Origin: Symsagittifera roscoffensis
Taxonomy: Eukaryota > Xenacoelomorpha > Acoela > Convolutidae
NCBI RefSeq assembly: GCF_963678635.1
Contig: NC_087065.1
Span: 60,786,754-60,850,753, forward strand
Length of the DNA: 64,000 nucleotides
Direction: 5' to 3'
Notes under the pieces: generated by a model
Seen by the model: the letters and a program-made list of their open reading frames with translations, nothing else
Database searches by the model: none
Told to the model about the DNA's origin: nothing
Made by a program: the position numbers and the translations under genes
Shown: positions 14,501 through 27,100 of the stretch, one piece after another
How the letters are laid out: each line of letters opens with the position of its first letter
How positions within the stretch are numbered: the stretch's first letter is position 1

Positions 14501-17423
14501 TCCCTTCCCAGGACTCAAGTGTTGGGCAGTTGATTTGCCTTCCCAGGACTTAAGCGCTGGCCAGTTGATTTGCCTTCCCAGGACTCAAGTGTTGGTCAGT
14601 TGAGTTGCATTCCGAGGACTTAGGTGTTGGGCAGTTGATTTGCCTTCCCAGGACTAAAGTTTTGGGCAATTGAATTGCCTCCCGAGGACTTAGGTATTGG
14701 GCAGTTGATTTGACTTCCCAGGACTAAAGTGTTGAGCAGTTGATTTGCCTTCCCAGGACTAAGGTGCTGGGCGGTTGATTTGCCTTCCCAGCACTCAAGT
14801 GTTGGAAAGTTGAGTTGCCTTCCGAGGACTTAGGTGTTGGGCAGTTGATTTGCATTCCCAGGACTAAAGTGTTAAGCAGATGATTGGCCTTCGCAAAACT
14901 CACGTGTTGGGCAGTTGATTGGCCTTCCCAGTACTTAGGTGACGAGCAGTTGATTTGCCTTCCCTGGATTCAAAAGTTGGGCAGTTGATTTGCCTTCCCA
15001 GGCTCTAGGTGCTGGGCAGTTGGTTTGCCGTCCCAGTGCTCAAGTGTTGGGCAGTTGATTAGCGTTCCTAGGACTCAGATAATGGGCAGTTGATTTGCCT
15101 CCTCAGGACTTAGGTGTCTGGCAGTTGATTTGCCTTCCCAGGACTCAAGTAATGGACAGTTGAATTCACTTCCGAGGACATATGTATTGGGCAGTTGATT
15201 TGCATTCCCAGGACTCAAGTGTCGGGCAGTTGATTTGCCTTCCCAGGACTTAGTTGGTGAGCAGTTGATTTGCCTTCCCAGGACTCAAGTGTTGGGCAGT
15301 TGATTTGCCTTCCCAGGACTAAGGTGCTGGGCAGTTGATTTGCCTTCCCAGCATTCAAGTGTTGGGCAGTTGATTTGCATTCACAGGACTAAAGTGTTAA
15401 GCAGATGATTGGCCTTCGCAAAACTCACGTGTTGGGCAGTTGATTGGCCTTCCCAGAACTCATATGTGGGGCAGTTGGTTTGCCTTCCCAGGATTCAAAA
15501 GTTGGGCTTTTGATTTGCCTTCCCAGGCTCTAGGTGCTGGGCAGTTGGTTTGCCGCCCCAGTGCTCAAGTGTTGGGCAGTTGATTAGCCATCGCAGGACT
15601 AAAGTGTTGGGCAATTGATTTTCCTTCCCAGAACTCATATGTGGGGCAGTTGGTTTGCCTTCCCAGGATTCAAAAGTTAGGCTTTTGATTTGCCTTCCCA
15701 GGCTCTAGGTGGTGGGCAGTTGATTAGCGTTCCTAGGACTCAGATGTTGGGCAGTTGATTCGCCTCCCCAGGACTTAGGTGTTGGGCAGTTGATTTGCCT
15801 TCCCAGGACTCAAGTAATGGACAGTTGAATTCCCTTCCGAGGACAATTGTATTGGGCAGTTGATTTTCCTTCCTGCCTTCCCAGGATTAAATTGTTTAGC
15901 AGTTGATTTGCCTTCCCAGGACTCAAATGTTGGGCAGTTGATTTGCCATCGCAGGATTAAAGTGTTAGGTAATTGATTTGCCTTCCCAGAACTCATGTGT
16001 GGGGCAGTTGGTTTGCCTTCGCAGGACTTAGGTGTTCGGCAGTTGATTTTCCTTCCCAAGACTCAAGTAGAAGCAATGTTGGGCAGTTGATTTACCTCCC
16101 AAATGTCAAGCAAACCAAGGTTGGCCAGTTGATTTGCCTTCCCAGGACTCAAGTGTCGGGCAGTTGATTTGCCTTCCCAGGACTTAGATGGTGAGCAGTT
16201 GATTTGCCTTCTCAGGACTCAAGTGTTGGGCAGTTGATTTGCCTTCCCAGGTCTTAGGTGTTGGGCAGTTGATTTGCTATTCCAGGACTCAAATGTTGGG
16301 CAGTTGATTTGCCATCGCAGGACTAAAGTGTTGGGCAATTGATTTGCCTTCCCAGAACTCATGTGTGGGGCAGTTTGTTTGCGTTCGCAGGACTTAGGTG
16401 TTCGGCAGTTGATTTTCCTTCCCAGGACTCAAGTAGAAGCAATGTTGGGCAGTTGATTTACCTCCCAAATGTCCAGCAAACCAAGGTTGGCCAGTTGATT
16501 TGCCTTCCCAGGACTCAAGTGTCGGGCAGTTGATTTGCCTTCCCAGGACTTAGATGGTGAGCAGTTGATTTGCCTTCTCAGGACTCAAGTGTTGGGCAGT
16601 TGATTTGCCTTCCCAGGTCTTAGGTGTTGGGCAGTTGATTTGCATTCCCAGGACTCAAGTGTCGGGCAGTTGATTTGCCTTCCCAGGACTTAGTTGGTGA
16701 GCAGTTGATTTGCCTTCCCAGGACTCAAGTGTTGGGCAGTTGATTTGCCTTCCCAGGACTAAGGTGCTGGGCAGTTGATTTGCCTTCCCAGGACTCAAGT
16801 GTTGGGCAGTCGATTTGCATTCACAGGACTAAAGTGTTAAGCAGATGATTGGCCTTCGCAAAACTCACGTGTTGGGCAGTTGATTGGCCTTCCCAGTACT
16901 TAGGTGATGAGCAGTTGATTTGCCTTCCCAGGATTCAAAAGTGGGGCAGTTGATTTGCCTTCCCAGGCTCTAGGTGCTGGGCAGTTGGTCTGCCGTCCCA
17001 GTGCTCAAGTGTTGGGCAGTTGATTAGCGTTCCTAGGACTCAGATAATGGGCAGTTGATTCGCCTCCCAGGACTTAGGTGTTGGGCAGTTGATTTGCCTT
17101 CCCAGGACTCAAGTAATGGACAGTTGAATTCACTTCCGAGGTCATATGTATTGGGCAGTTGATTTGCCTTCCCAGGGTTAAATTGTTGAGCAGTTGATTT
17201 GCCTTCCCAGGACTCAAATGTTGGGCAAGTGATTTGCCATCGCAGGACTAAAGTGTTGAGCAATTGATTTGCCTTCCCAGAACTCATATGTGGGGCAGTT
17301 GGTTTGCCTTCCCAGGATTCAAAAGTTGGGCAGTTGATTTGCCTTCCCAGGCTCTAGGTGCTGGGCAGTTGGTTTGCCGTCCCAGTGCTCAAGTGTTGGG
17401 CAGTTGATTAGCGTTCCTAGGAC

Positions 17424-18543
17424 TCAGATGTTGGGCAGTTGATTCGCCTCCCCAGGACTTAGGTGTTGACCAGTTGATTTGCCTTCCCAGGACTCAAGTA
17501 ATGGACAGTTGAATTCGCTTCCGAGGACAAATGTATTGGGCTGTTGATTTGCTTTCCCAGGATTAAATTGTTGAGCAGTTGATTTGCCTTCCCAGGACTC
17601 AAATGTGGGGCAGTTGATTTGCCATCGCAGGACTAAAGTGTTGGGCAATTGATTTGCCTTCCCAGAACTCATGTGTGGGGCAGTTGGTTTGCGTTCGCAG
17701 GACTTAGGTGTTCGGCAGTTGATTTTCCTTCTCAGGACTCAAGTGTTGGGCAGTTGATTTGCCTTCCCAGGACTAAGGTGCTGGGCAGTTGATTTGCCTT
17801 CCCAGGATTCAAAAGTGGGGCAGTTGATTTGCCTTCCCAGAACTCATATGTGGGGCAGTTGGTTTGCCTTCCCAGGATTTAAAAGTTGGGCAGTTGATTT
17901 GCCTTCCCAGGCTCTAGGTGCTGGGCAGTTGGTTTGCCGTCCCAGTGCTCAAGTGTTGGGCAGTTGATAAGCGTTCCTAGGACTCAGATGTTGGGCAGTT
18001 GATTCGCCTCCCCAGGACTTAGGTGTTGGGCAGTTGATTTGCCTTCCCAGGACTCAAGTAATGGACAGTTGAATTCGCTTCCGAGGACAAATGTATTGGG
18101 CAGTTGATTTGCTTTCCCAGGATTAAATTGTTGAGCAGTTGATTTGCCTTCCCAGGACTCAAATGTTGGGCAGTTGATTTTCCATCGCAGGACTAAAGTG
18201 TTGGGCAATTGATTTGCCTTCCCAGAACTCATGTGTGGGGCAGTTGGTTTGCGTTCGCAGGACTTAGGTGTTCGGCAGTTGATTTTCCTTCTCAGGACTC
18301 AAGTGTTGGGCAGTTGATTTGCCTTCCCAGGACTAAGGTGCTGGGCAGTTGATTTGCCTTCCCAGGATTCAAAAGTGGGGCAGTTGATTTGCCTTCCCAG
18401 AACTCATGTGTGGGGCAGTTGGTTTGCGTTCGCAGGACTTAGGTGTTCGGCAGTTGATTTTCCTTCTCAGGACTCAAGTGTTGGGCAGTTGATTTGCCTT
18501 CCCAGGACTAAGGTGCTGGGCAGTTGATTTGCCTTCCCAGGAT
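17424..18543. repeat. Tandem 560-bp repeat (16 units, 2 copies)
   Basis: The landmark TAGCGTTCCTAGGACTCAGA (TAAGC in the second copy) precedes both 17424 and 17984, an exact 560-bp shift, and the variant order between them is the same. A further related copy follows 630 bp later (about 18610). Confidence 0.75.
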
Positions 18544-19172
18544 TCAAAAGTGGGGCAGTTGGTTTGCCGTCCCAGTGCTCAAGTGTTGGGCAGTTGATTA
18601 GCGTTCCTAGGACTCAGATGTTGGGCAGTTGATTCGCCTCCCCAATACTTAGGTGTTGGGCAGTTGATTTGCCTTCCCAGGACTCAAGTAATGGACAGTT
18701 GAATTCGCTTCCGAGGACAAATGTATTGGGCAGTTGATTTGCTTTCCCAATATTAAATTGTTGAGCAGTTGATTTGCCTTCCCAGGACTCAAATGTTGGG
18801 CAGTTGATTTGCCATCGCAGGACTTAAGTGTTGGGCAATTGATTTGCCTTCCTAGAACTCATGTGTGGGGCAGTTGGTTTGCGTTCGCAGGACTTAGGTG
18901 TTCGGCAGTTGATTTTCCTTCTCAGGACTCAAGTGTTGGGCAGTCGATTTGCATTCACAGGACTAAAGTGTTAAGCAGATGATTGGCCTTCCCAGTACTT
19001 AGGTGATGAGCAGTTGATTTGCCTTCCCAGGATTCAAAAGTGGGGCAGTTGATTTGCCTTCCCAGGATCTAGGTGCTGGGCAGTTGGTTTGCCGTCCCAG
19101 TGCTCAAGTGTTGGGCAGTTGATTAGCGTTCCTAGGACTCAGATAATGGGCAGTTGATTCGCCTCCCAGGAC

Positions 19173-20757
19173 TTAGGTGTTGGGCAGTTGATTTGCCTTC
19201 CCAGGACTCAAGTAATGGACAGTTGAATTTGATTCCGAGGACATATGTATTGGGCAGTTGATTTGCCTTCCAGGATTAAATTGTTGAGCAGTTGATTTGC
19301 CTTCCCAGGACTCAAATGTTGGGCAAGTGATTTGCCATCGCAGGACTAAAGTGTTGAGCAATTGATTTGCCTTCCCAGAACTCATATGTGGGGCAGTTGG
19401 TTTGCCTTCCCAGGATTCAAAAGTTGGGCAGTTGATTTGCCTTCCCAGGCTCTAGGTGCTGGGCAGTTGGTTTGCCGTCCCAGTGCTCAAGTGTTGGGCA
19501 GTTGATTAGCGTTCCTAGGACTCAGATGTTGGGCAGTTGATTCGCCTCCCCAGGACTTAGGTGTTGGGCAGTTGATTTGCCTTCCCAGGACTCAAGTAAT
19601 GGACAGTTGAATTCCCTTCCGAGGACAAATGTATTGGGCAGTTGATTTGCTTTCCCAGGATTAAATTGTTGAGCAGTTGATTTGCCTTCCCAGGACTCAA
19701 ATGTTGGGCAGTTGATTTGCCATCGCAGGACTAAAGTGTTGGGCAATTGATTTGCCTTCCCAGAACTCATGTGTGGGGCAGTTGGTTTGCGTTCGCAGGA
19801 CTTAGGTGTTCGGCAGTTGATTTTCCTTCTCAGGACTCAAGTGTTGGGCAGTCGATTTGCATTCACAGGACTAAAGTGTTAAGCAGATGATTGGCCTTCG
19901 CAAAACTCACGTGTTGGGCAGTTGATTGGCCTTCCCAGTACTTAGGTGATGAGCAGTTGATTTGCCTTCCCAGGATTCAAAAGTGGGGTAGTTGATTTGC
20001 CTTCCCAGGCTCTAGGTGCTGGGCAGTTGGTTTGCCGTCCCAGTGCTCAAGTGTTGGGCAGTTGATTAGCGTTCCTAGGACTCAGATAATGGGCAGTTGA
20101 TTCGCCTCCCAGGACTTAGGTGTTGGGCAGTTGATTTGCCTTCCCAGGACTCAAGTAATGGACAGTTGAATTCGATTCCGAGGACATATGTATTGGGCAG
20201 TTGATTTGCCTTCCAGGATTAAATTGTTGAGCAGTTGATTTGCCTTCCCAGGACTCAAATGTTGGGCAAGTGATTTGCCATCGCAGGACTAAAGTGTTGA
20301 GCAATTGATTTGCCTTCCCAGAACTCATATGTGGGGCAGTTGGTTTGCCTTCCCAGGATTCAAAAGTTGGGCAGTTGATTTGCCTTCCCAGGCTCTAGGT
20401 GCTGGGCAGTTGGTTTGCCGTCCCAGTGCTCAAGTGTTGGGCAGTTGATTAGCGTTCCTAGGACTCAGATGTTGGGCAGTTGATTCGCCTCCCCAGGACT
20501 TAGGTGTTGGGCAGTTGATTTGCCTTCCCAGGACTCAAGTAATGGACAGTTGAATTCCCTTCCGAGGACAAATGTATTGGGCAGTTGATTTGCTTTCCCA
20601 GGATTAAATTGTTGAGCAGTTGATTTGCCTTCCCAGGACTCAAATGTTGGGCAGTTGATTTGCCATCGCAGGACTAAAGTGTTGGGCAATTGATTTGCCT
20701 TCCCAGAACTCATGTGTGGGGCAGTTGGTTTGCGTTCGCAGGACTTAGGTGTTCGGC
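19173..20757. repeat. Tandem 943-bp repeat (second copy partial)
   Basis: Blocks starting at 19173 and 20116 repeat with a 943-bp shift, as do the internal landmarks at 19522 and 20465. The match ends near 20757, where GTTCGGCAGTTG becomes GTTCGGCAACTG and the unit order changes. Confidence 0.75.
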
Positions 20758-23700
20758 AACTGATTTTCCTTCCCAGGACTCAAGTAGAAGCAATGTTGGG
20801 CAGTTGATTTACCTCCCAAATGTCCAGCAAACCAAGGTTGGCCAGCTGATTTGCCTTTCCAGGACTCAAGTGTCGGGCAGTTGATTTGCCTTCCCAGGAC
20901 TTAGATGGTGAGCAGTTGATTTGCCTTCTCAGGACTCAAGTGTTGGGCAGTTGATTTGCCTTCCCAGGTCTTAGGTGTTAGGCAGTTGATTTGCATTCCC
21001 AGGACTCAAGTGTCGGGCAGTTGATTTGCCTTCCCAGGACTTAGTTGGTGAGCAGTTGATTTGCCTTCCCAGGACTCAAGTGTTGGGCAGATGATTTGCC
21101 TTCCCAGGACTAAGGTGCTGGGCAGTTGATTTGCCTTCCCAGCATTCAAGTGTTGGGCAGTTGATTTGCATTCACAGGACTAAAGTGTTAAGCAGATGAT
21201 TGGCCTTCGCAAAACTCACGTGTTGGGCAGTTGATTGACCTTCCCAGTACTTAGGTGATGAGCAGTTGATTTGCCTTCCCAGGTTTCAAGAGTTGGGCAG
21301 TTGGTTTGCCTTCCCAGTTCTCAAGTGTTGGGCAGTTGATTAGCGTTCCTAGGAATCAAGTAATGGACAGTTGAATTCCCTTCCGAGGACATATGTATTG
21401 GGCAGTTGATTTGCCTTCCCAGGACTAAATTGTTGAGCAGTTGATTTGCCTTCTCAGGACTCAAATGTTGGGCAGTTGACTTTCCATCGCAGGACTAAAG
21501 TGTTGGGCAATTGATTTGCCTTCCCAGGACTCAAGTTTTGGGCATTTGGTTTGCGTTCGCAGGACTTAGGTGTTGGGCAGTCGATTTGCCTTCCCAGGAC
21601 TCAAGTAGATGTGATATTGGGCAGTTGATTTACCTCCAAATTTTCCAGCAAACCACTGTTGCGCAGTTCATTTGCCATCCCAAGACTAAATTGTTGAGCT
21701 GTTGATTTGCCTTCCCAGGACTCAAATGTTGGGCAGTTGATTTGCCATCGCAGGAGTAAAGTGTTTGGCAATTGATTTGCCTTCCCACGACTCAAGTTTT
21801 CGGCATTTGGTTTGCGTTCGCAGGACTTAGGTGTTGGGCAGTTGATTTGCCCTCCCAGGACTCAAATAGATGTGATATTGGGCAGTTGATTTACCTCCCA
21901 ATTTTCCATCAAACCACTGTTGGGCAGTTGATTTGCCTTCCCAAGACTAAATTGTTAAGTAGTTGATTTGCCTTCCCAGGACTCAAATGTTGGGCAGTTG
22001 ATTTGACACCGCAGGACTAAAGTGCTGGGCAATTGATTTGCCTTCCCACGACTCAAGTGTCGGGCAGTTGATTTGCCTTCCCAGGACTTAGGAGGTGATC
22101 ACTTGATTTGCCTTCCCAGGACTTAAGTTTTGGCAGTTCATTTGCCTTCCCAGGACTTAGGTGTTGGGCAGTTGATTTGCCTTCCCAGAACTAAAGTGTC
22201 GAGCAGTTGATTTGCCTTCCCAGGACTTAGATGGTGAGCAGTTGATTTGCCTTCTCCGGACTCAAGTGTCGGGCAGTTGATTTGCCTTCCCAGGACTCAA
22301 GTGTTAGGCTGTTGGTTTGCCTTCTCAATACTTCAGCAAAACCAGTGTTGGGCAGTTAATTTGCATTCTCAGGAATCAATTAGATGTAGTGTTGGGCAAG
22401 TGATTCAGCTTGACAATACTCCAGCAAACCAGTGTTGGGCAGTTGATTTGCCTTCCCAGGACTCAAGTAGTGTTGGGCTGTTGATTTACCTTCCCAGGAC
22501 TTAGATGGTGAGCACTTGATTTGCCTTCCCAGGTCTCAAGTTTTGGGCAGTTGATTTGCCTTCCCAGGACTTTTGTGTTGTCCAGTTGATTTGCCTTACC
22601 AGGACTCAAGTGTCGGGCAGTTGAATTGCCTTCCCAGGACTTAGATGGTTAGCAGTTGATTTGCCTTCTCTGGACTTAGGTGTTGGGCAGTTGATTTGCA
22701 TTCCCAGGACATAAGTGTTAGTCTGTTGGTTTGCCTTCTCAATACTCCAGCAAAACCAGTGTTGGGCAGTTAGTTTGCCTTCTCAGGACTCAAGTAGATG
22801 TAGTGTTGGGCAGTTGATTCAGCTTGATAATACTCCAGCAAACCAGTGTTGGGCAGTTGATTTGCCTTCCCAGGACTCCAGTAGTGTTGGGCAGTTGATT
22901 TGCCTTCCCAGGAGTTAGAGGGTGAGCAGTTGATTTGCCTTCCCAGGACTCAAGTGTTGGGCAGTTGATTGGCTTTTCCAGGACTTAGGTGTTGGCCAGT
23001 TGATTTGCCATCCCAGGATACAAATGTTGGGCAGTTGATTTGAATTCCTAGGACTTAGATGTTGGGCAGTTGATTTACCTTCCCAGGACTTAAACGTTGA
23101 ACAGTTGAATTGCCTTCCGAGGATATAGGTATTGGGCAGTTGATTTGCCTTCCCAGGACTAATTTGTTGAGCAGTTGATTTGCCTTCCCAGGACTCAAGT
23201 GTTGGGCAGTTGATTTGCCTTCGCAGGACTAAAGTTTTGGGCAATTGATCTGCCTTCCCAGAACTCATGTATTGGGCAGTTGATTTGCCTTCCCAGGACT
23301 CAAGTTTTGGGCAGTTGGTTAGCGTTTGCAGGACTTAGGTGTTGGGCACTTGATTTGCAATCCCAGGACTCAAGTAGATGTAATGATGGGCAGTTGATTT
23401 ACCTCCCAATTTTCCAGCAAACCACTGTTGGGCAGTTGATTCGCCTTCCCAGGACTTAGGTGTTGGGTGATTGAGTTGCCTTCCCAGGACTCAAGTGTCG
23501 GGCAGTTGATTTGCCTTCCCAGGACTTAGTTGTTGGGCAGCTGATTTGCCATTCCAGGACTCAAATGTTGGGCAGTTGATTTGCCTTCCTAGGACTTAGG
23601 TGTTGGGCAGTTGATTTGCCTTCCCAGGACTCAAGTGTTGGGCAGTTGATTGGCCTTCCCAGGACTTAGGTGTTGAGCAGTTGATTTGTCATCCCAGGAC

Positions 23701-24186
23701 CCAAATTTTGGGCAGTTGATTTGTCTTCCTAGGACTTAGGTGTTGGGCAGTTGATTTGCCTTCCCAGGACTCAAACTTTGGACAGTTGAATTGCCTTCCG
23801 AGGACTTAGGTATTGGGCAGTTGATTTGCCTTCCTAGGACTAATTTGTTGAGCAGTTGATTTGCCTTCCCAGGACTCAAATGCTGGGCAGTTGATTTGCC
23901 TTCGCAGGACTAAAATTTTGGGCAAATGATTTGCCTTCCCAGAACTCATGTGTTGGGTGATTGATTGGCCTTCCCAGGACTCAAGTGTCGGGCAGTTGAT
24001 TTGCCTTCCCAGGACTTAGGTTTTGGGCAGTTGATTTGCCTTCCCAGGACTCAAGTGTCGGGCAGTTGATTTGCTTTCCCAGGATTTAGATGGTGAGCAG
24101 TTGATTTGCCTTCTCTGGACTCAAGTGTCGGGCAGTTGATTTGCCTTCTCAGGATTCAAGTGTTAGGCTGTTGGTTTACCTTCTCA

Positions 24187-27100
24187 AGTTAATTTGCATT
24201 CTCAGGACTCAAGTAGATGTAGTGTTGGGCAGTTGATTCAGCTTGACAACACTCCAGCAAACCAGTGTTCGGCAGTTGATTTGCCTTCCCAGGACTCAAG
24301 TGGTGTTGAGCAGTTGATTTGTCTTCCCAGGACTTAGAGGGTGAGCAGTTGATTTGCCTTCCCAGGACTCAAGTGTTCGGCAGTTGATTGGCTTTTCCAG
24401 GACTTAGGTGTTGGGCAGTTGATTTGCCATCCCAGGACCCAAATTTTGGCTAGTTGATTTGCCTTCCTAGGACTTATGTGTTGGGCTGTTGATTTGCCTT
24501 CCCAGGACTCAAGTGTCGGGCAGTTGATTTGCCTTCCCAGGACTTGGATGGTGAGCAGTTGATTTGCTTTCTCTGGACCTAGGTGTTGGGCAGTTGATTT
24601 GCATTCCCAGGACTCAAGTGTTCGGCTGTTGGTTTGCCTTCTCATTACTCCAGCAAAACCAGTGTTGGGCAGTTAATTTGCCTCCTCAGGACTCCAATAG
24701 ATGTAGTGTTGGGCAGTTGATTCAGCTTGACAATACTCCAGCAAACCAGTGTTGGGCAGTTGATTTGCCTTCCCAGGACTCAAGTAGTGTCGGGCAGTTG
24801 ATTTGCCTTCCCAGGAGTTAGAGGGTGAGCAGTTGTTTTGCCTTCCCAAGACTCAAGTGTTGGGCAGTTGACTGGCCTTTCCAGGACTTAGGTGTTTGGC
24901 AGTTGATTTGCCATCCCAGGACCCAAATTTTGGGCAGTTGATTTGCCTTCCTAGGACTTAGGTGTTGGGCTGTTGATTTGTCTTCCCAGGACTCAAACGT
25001 TGGACAGTTGAATTGCCTTCCGAGGACTTAGGTATTGGGCACTTGTTTTGCCTTCCCAGGATTAATTTTTTGAGCAGTTGATTTGCCTTCCGAGGACTCA
25101 AGTGTTGGGCAGTTGATTTGCCTTCGCAAAACTAAAGTTTTGGGCAATTGATTTGCCTTCCCAGAACTCATGTGTTGGGCAGTTGATTTACCTTCCCAGG
25201 ACTCAAATTTTGGGCAGTTGGTTAGCGTTCGCAGGACTTAGGTGTTGGGCAGTTGATTTGCCTTCCCAGGACTTAAGTAGATGTAATGTTGGGAAGTTGA
25301 TTTACCTCCCAATTTTCCAGCAAACCACTGTTGGGCAGTTGATTCGCTTTCCCAGGAATTAGGTGTTGGGCGATTGAATTGCCTTCTCAGGACTCAAGTG
25401 TCAGGCAGTTGATTTGCCTTCCCAGGACTTAGTTGTTGGGCAGCTGATTTGCCATTCCAGGACCCAAATGTTGGGCAGTTGATTTGCCTTCCTAGGACTT
25501 AGGTGTTGGGCAATTGATTTGCCTTCCCAGGAGTTAGATGGTGAGCAGTTGATTTGCTTTCTCTGGACTTAGGTGTTGGGCAGTTGATTTGCATTCCCAG
25601 GACTCAAGTGTTCGGCTGTTGGTTTGCCTTCTCATTATTCCAGCAAAACCAGTGTTGGGCAGTTAATTTGCCTCCTCAGGACTCCAATAGATGTAGTGTT
25701 GGGCAGTTGATTCAGCTTGACAATACTCCAGCAAACCAGTGTTGGGCAGTTGATTTGCCTTCCCAGGACTCAAGTAGTGTCGGGCAGTTGATTTGCCTTA
25801 CCAGGAGTTAGAGGGTGAGCAGTTGTTTTGCCTTCCCAAGACTCAAGTGTTGGGCAGTTGACTGGCCTTTCCAGGATTTAGGTGTTTGGCAGTTGATTTG
25901 CCATCCGAGGACCCAAATTTTGGGCAGTTGATTTGCCTTCCTAGGACTTAGGTGTTGGGCTGTTGATTTGTCTTCCCAGGACTCAAACGTTGGACAGTTG
26001 AATTGCCTTCCGAGGACTTAGGTATTGGGCACTTGTTTTGCCTTTCCAGGATTAATTTTTTGAGCAGTTGATTTGCCTTCCCAGAACTCAAGTGTTGGGC
26101 AGTTGATTTGCCTTCGCAGGACTCAAATTTTGGGCAGTTGGTTAGCGTTCGCAGGACTTAGGTGTTGGGCAGTTGATTTGCCTTCCCAGGACTTAAGTAG
26201 ATGTAATGTTGGGAAGTTGATTTACGTCCCAATTTTCCAGCAAACCACTGTTGGGCAGTTGATTCGCTTTCCCAGGAATTAGGTGTTGAGCGATTGAATT
26301 GCCTTCTCAGGACTCAAGTGTCGGGCAGTTGACTTGCCTTCCCAGGACTTAGTTGTTGGGCAGCTGATTTGCCATTCCAGGACCCAAATGTTGGGCAGTT
26401 GATTTGCCTTCCTAGGACTTAGGTGTTGGGCAATTGATTTGCCTTCCCAGGAGTTAGATGGCGAGCAGTTGATTTGCCTTCCCAGGACTTAGGTGTTGGG
26501 CAGTTGATTTGCATTCCCAGGACTCAAGTGTTAGGCTGTTGGTTTGCCTTCTCATTACTCCAGCGAAACCAGTGTTGGGCAGTTAATTTGCCTCCTCAGG
26601 ACTCCAATAGATGTAGTGTTGGGCAGTTGATTCAGCTTGACAATACTCCAGCAAACCAGTGTTGGGCAGTTAATTTGCATTCTCAGGACTCAAGTAGATG
26701 TAGTGTTGGGCAGTTGATTCAGCTTGACAACACTCCAGCAAACCAGTGTTCGGCAGTTGATTTGCCTTCCCAGGACTCAAGTGGTGTTGAGCAGTTGATT
26801 TGTCTTCCCAGGACTTAGAGGGTGAGCAGTTGATTTGCCTTCCCAGGACTCAAGTGTGCGGCAGTTGATTGGCTTTTCCAGGACTTAGGTGTTGGGCAGT
26901 TGATTTGCCATCCCAGGACCCAAATTTTGGGCAGTTGATTTGCCTTCCTAGGACTTATGTGTTGGGCTGTTGATTTGCCTTCCCAGGACTCAAGTGTCGG
27001 GCAGTTGATTTGCCTTCCCAGGACTTGGATGGTGAGCAGTTGATTTGCTTTCTCTGGACCTAGGTGTTGGGCAGTTGATTTGCATTCCCAGGACTCAAGT

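Larger units (their letters stand above)
15973..22245. repeat. Satellite segment with mixed monomers (AGCAAACCA-bearing variant)
   Basis: Besides 35-bp units, this segment carries longer ones containing GTAGAAGCAATGTTGGGC, then CTCCCAAATGTC, then AGCAAACCAAGGTTGGCC (about 16065-16125, 16430-16490, 20785-20845), and a related form with TTTTCCAGCAAACCACTG (about 21645 and 21900). These are the same GGGCAGTTGATT core with a different second half. Between them lie two local higher-order repeats listed separately. Confidence 0.8.
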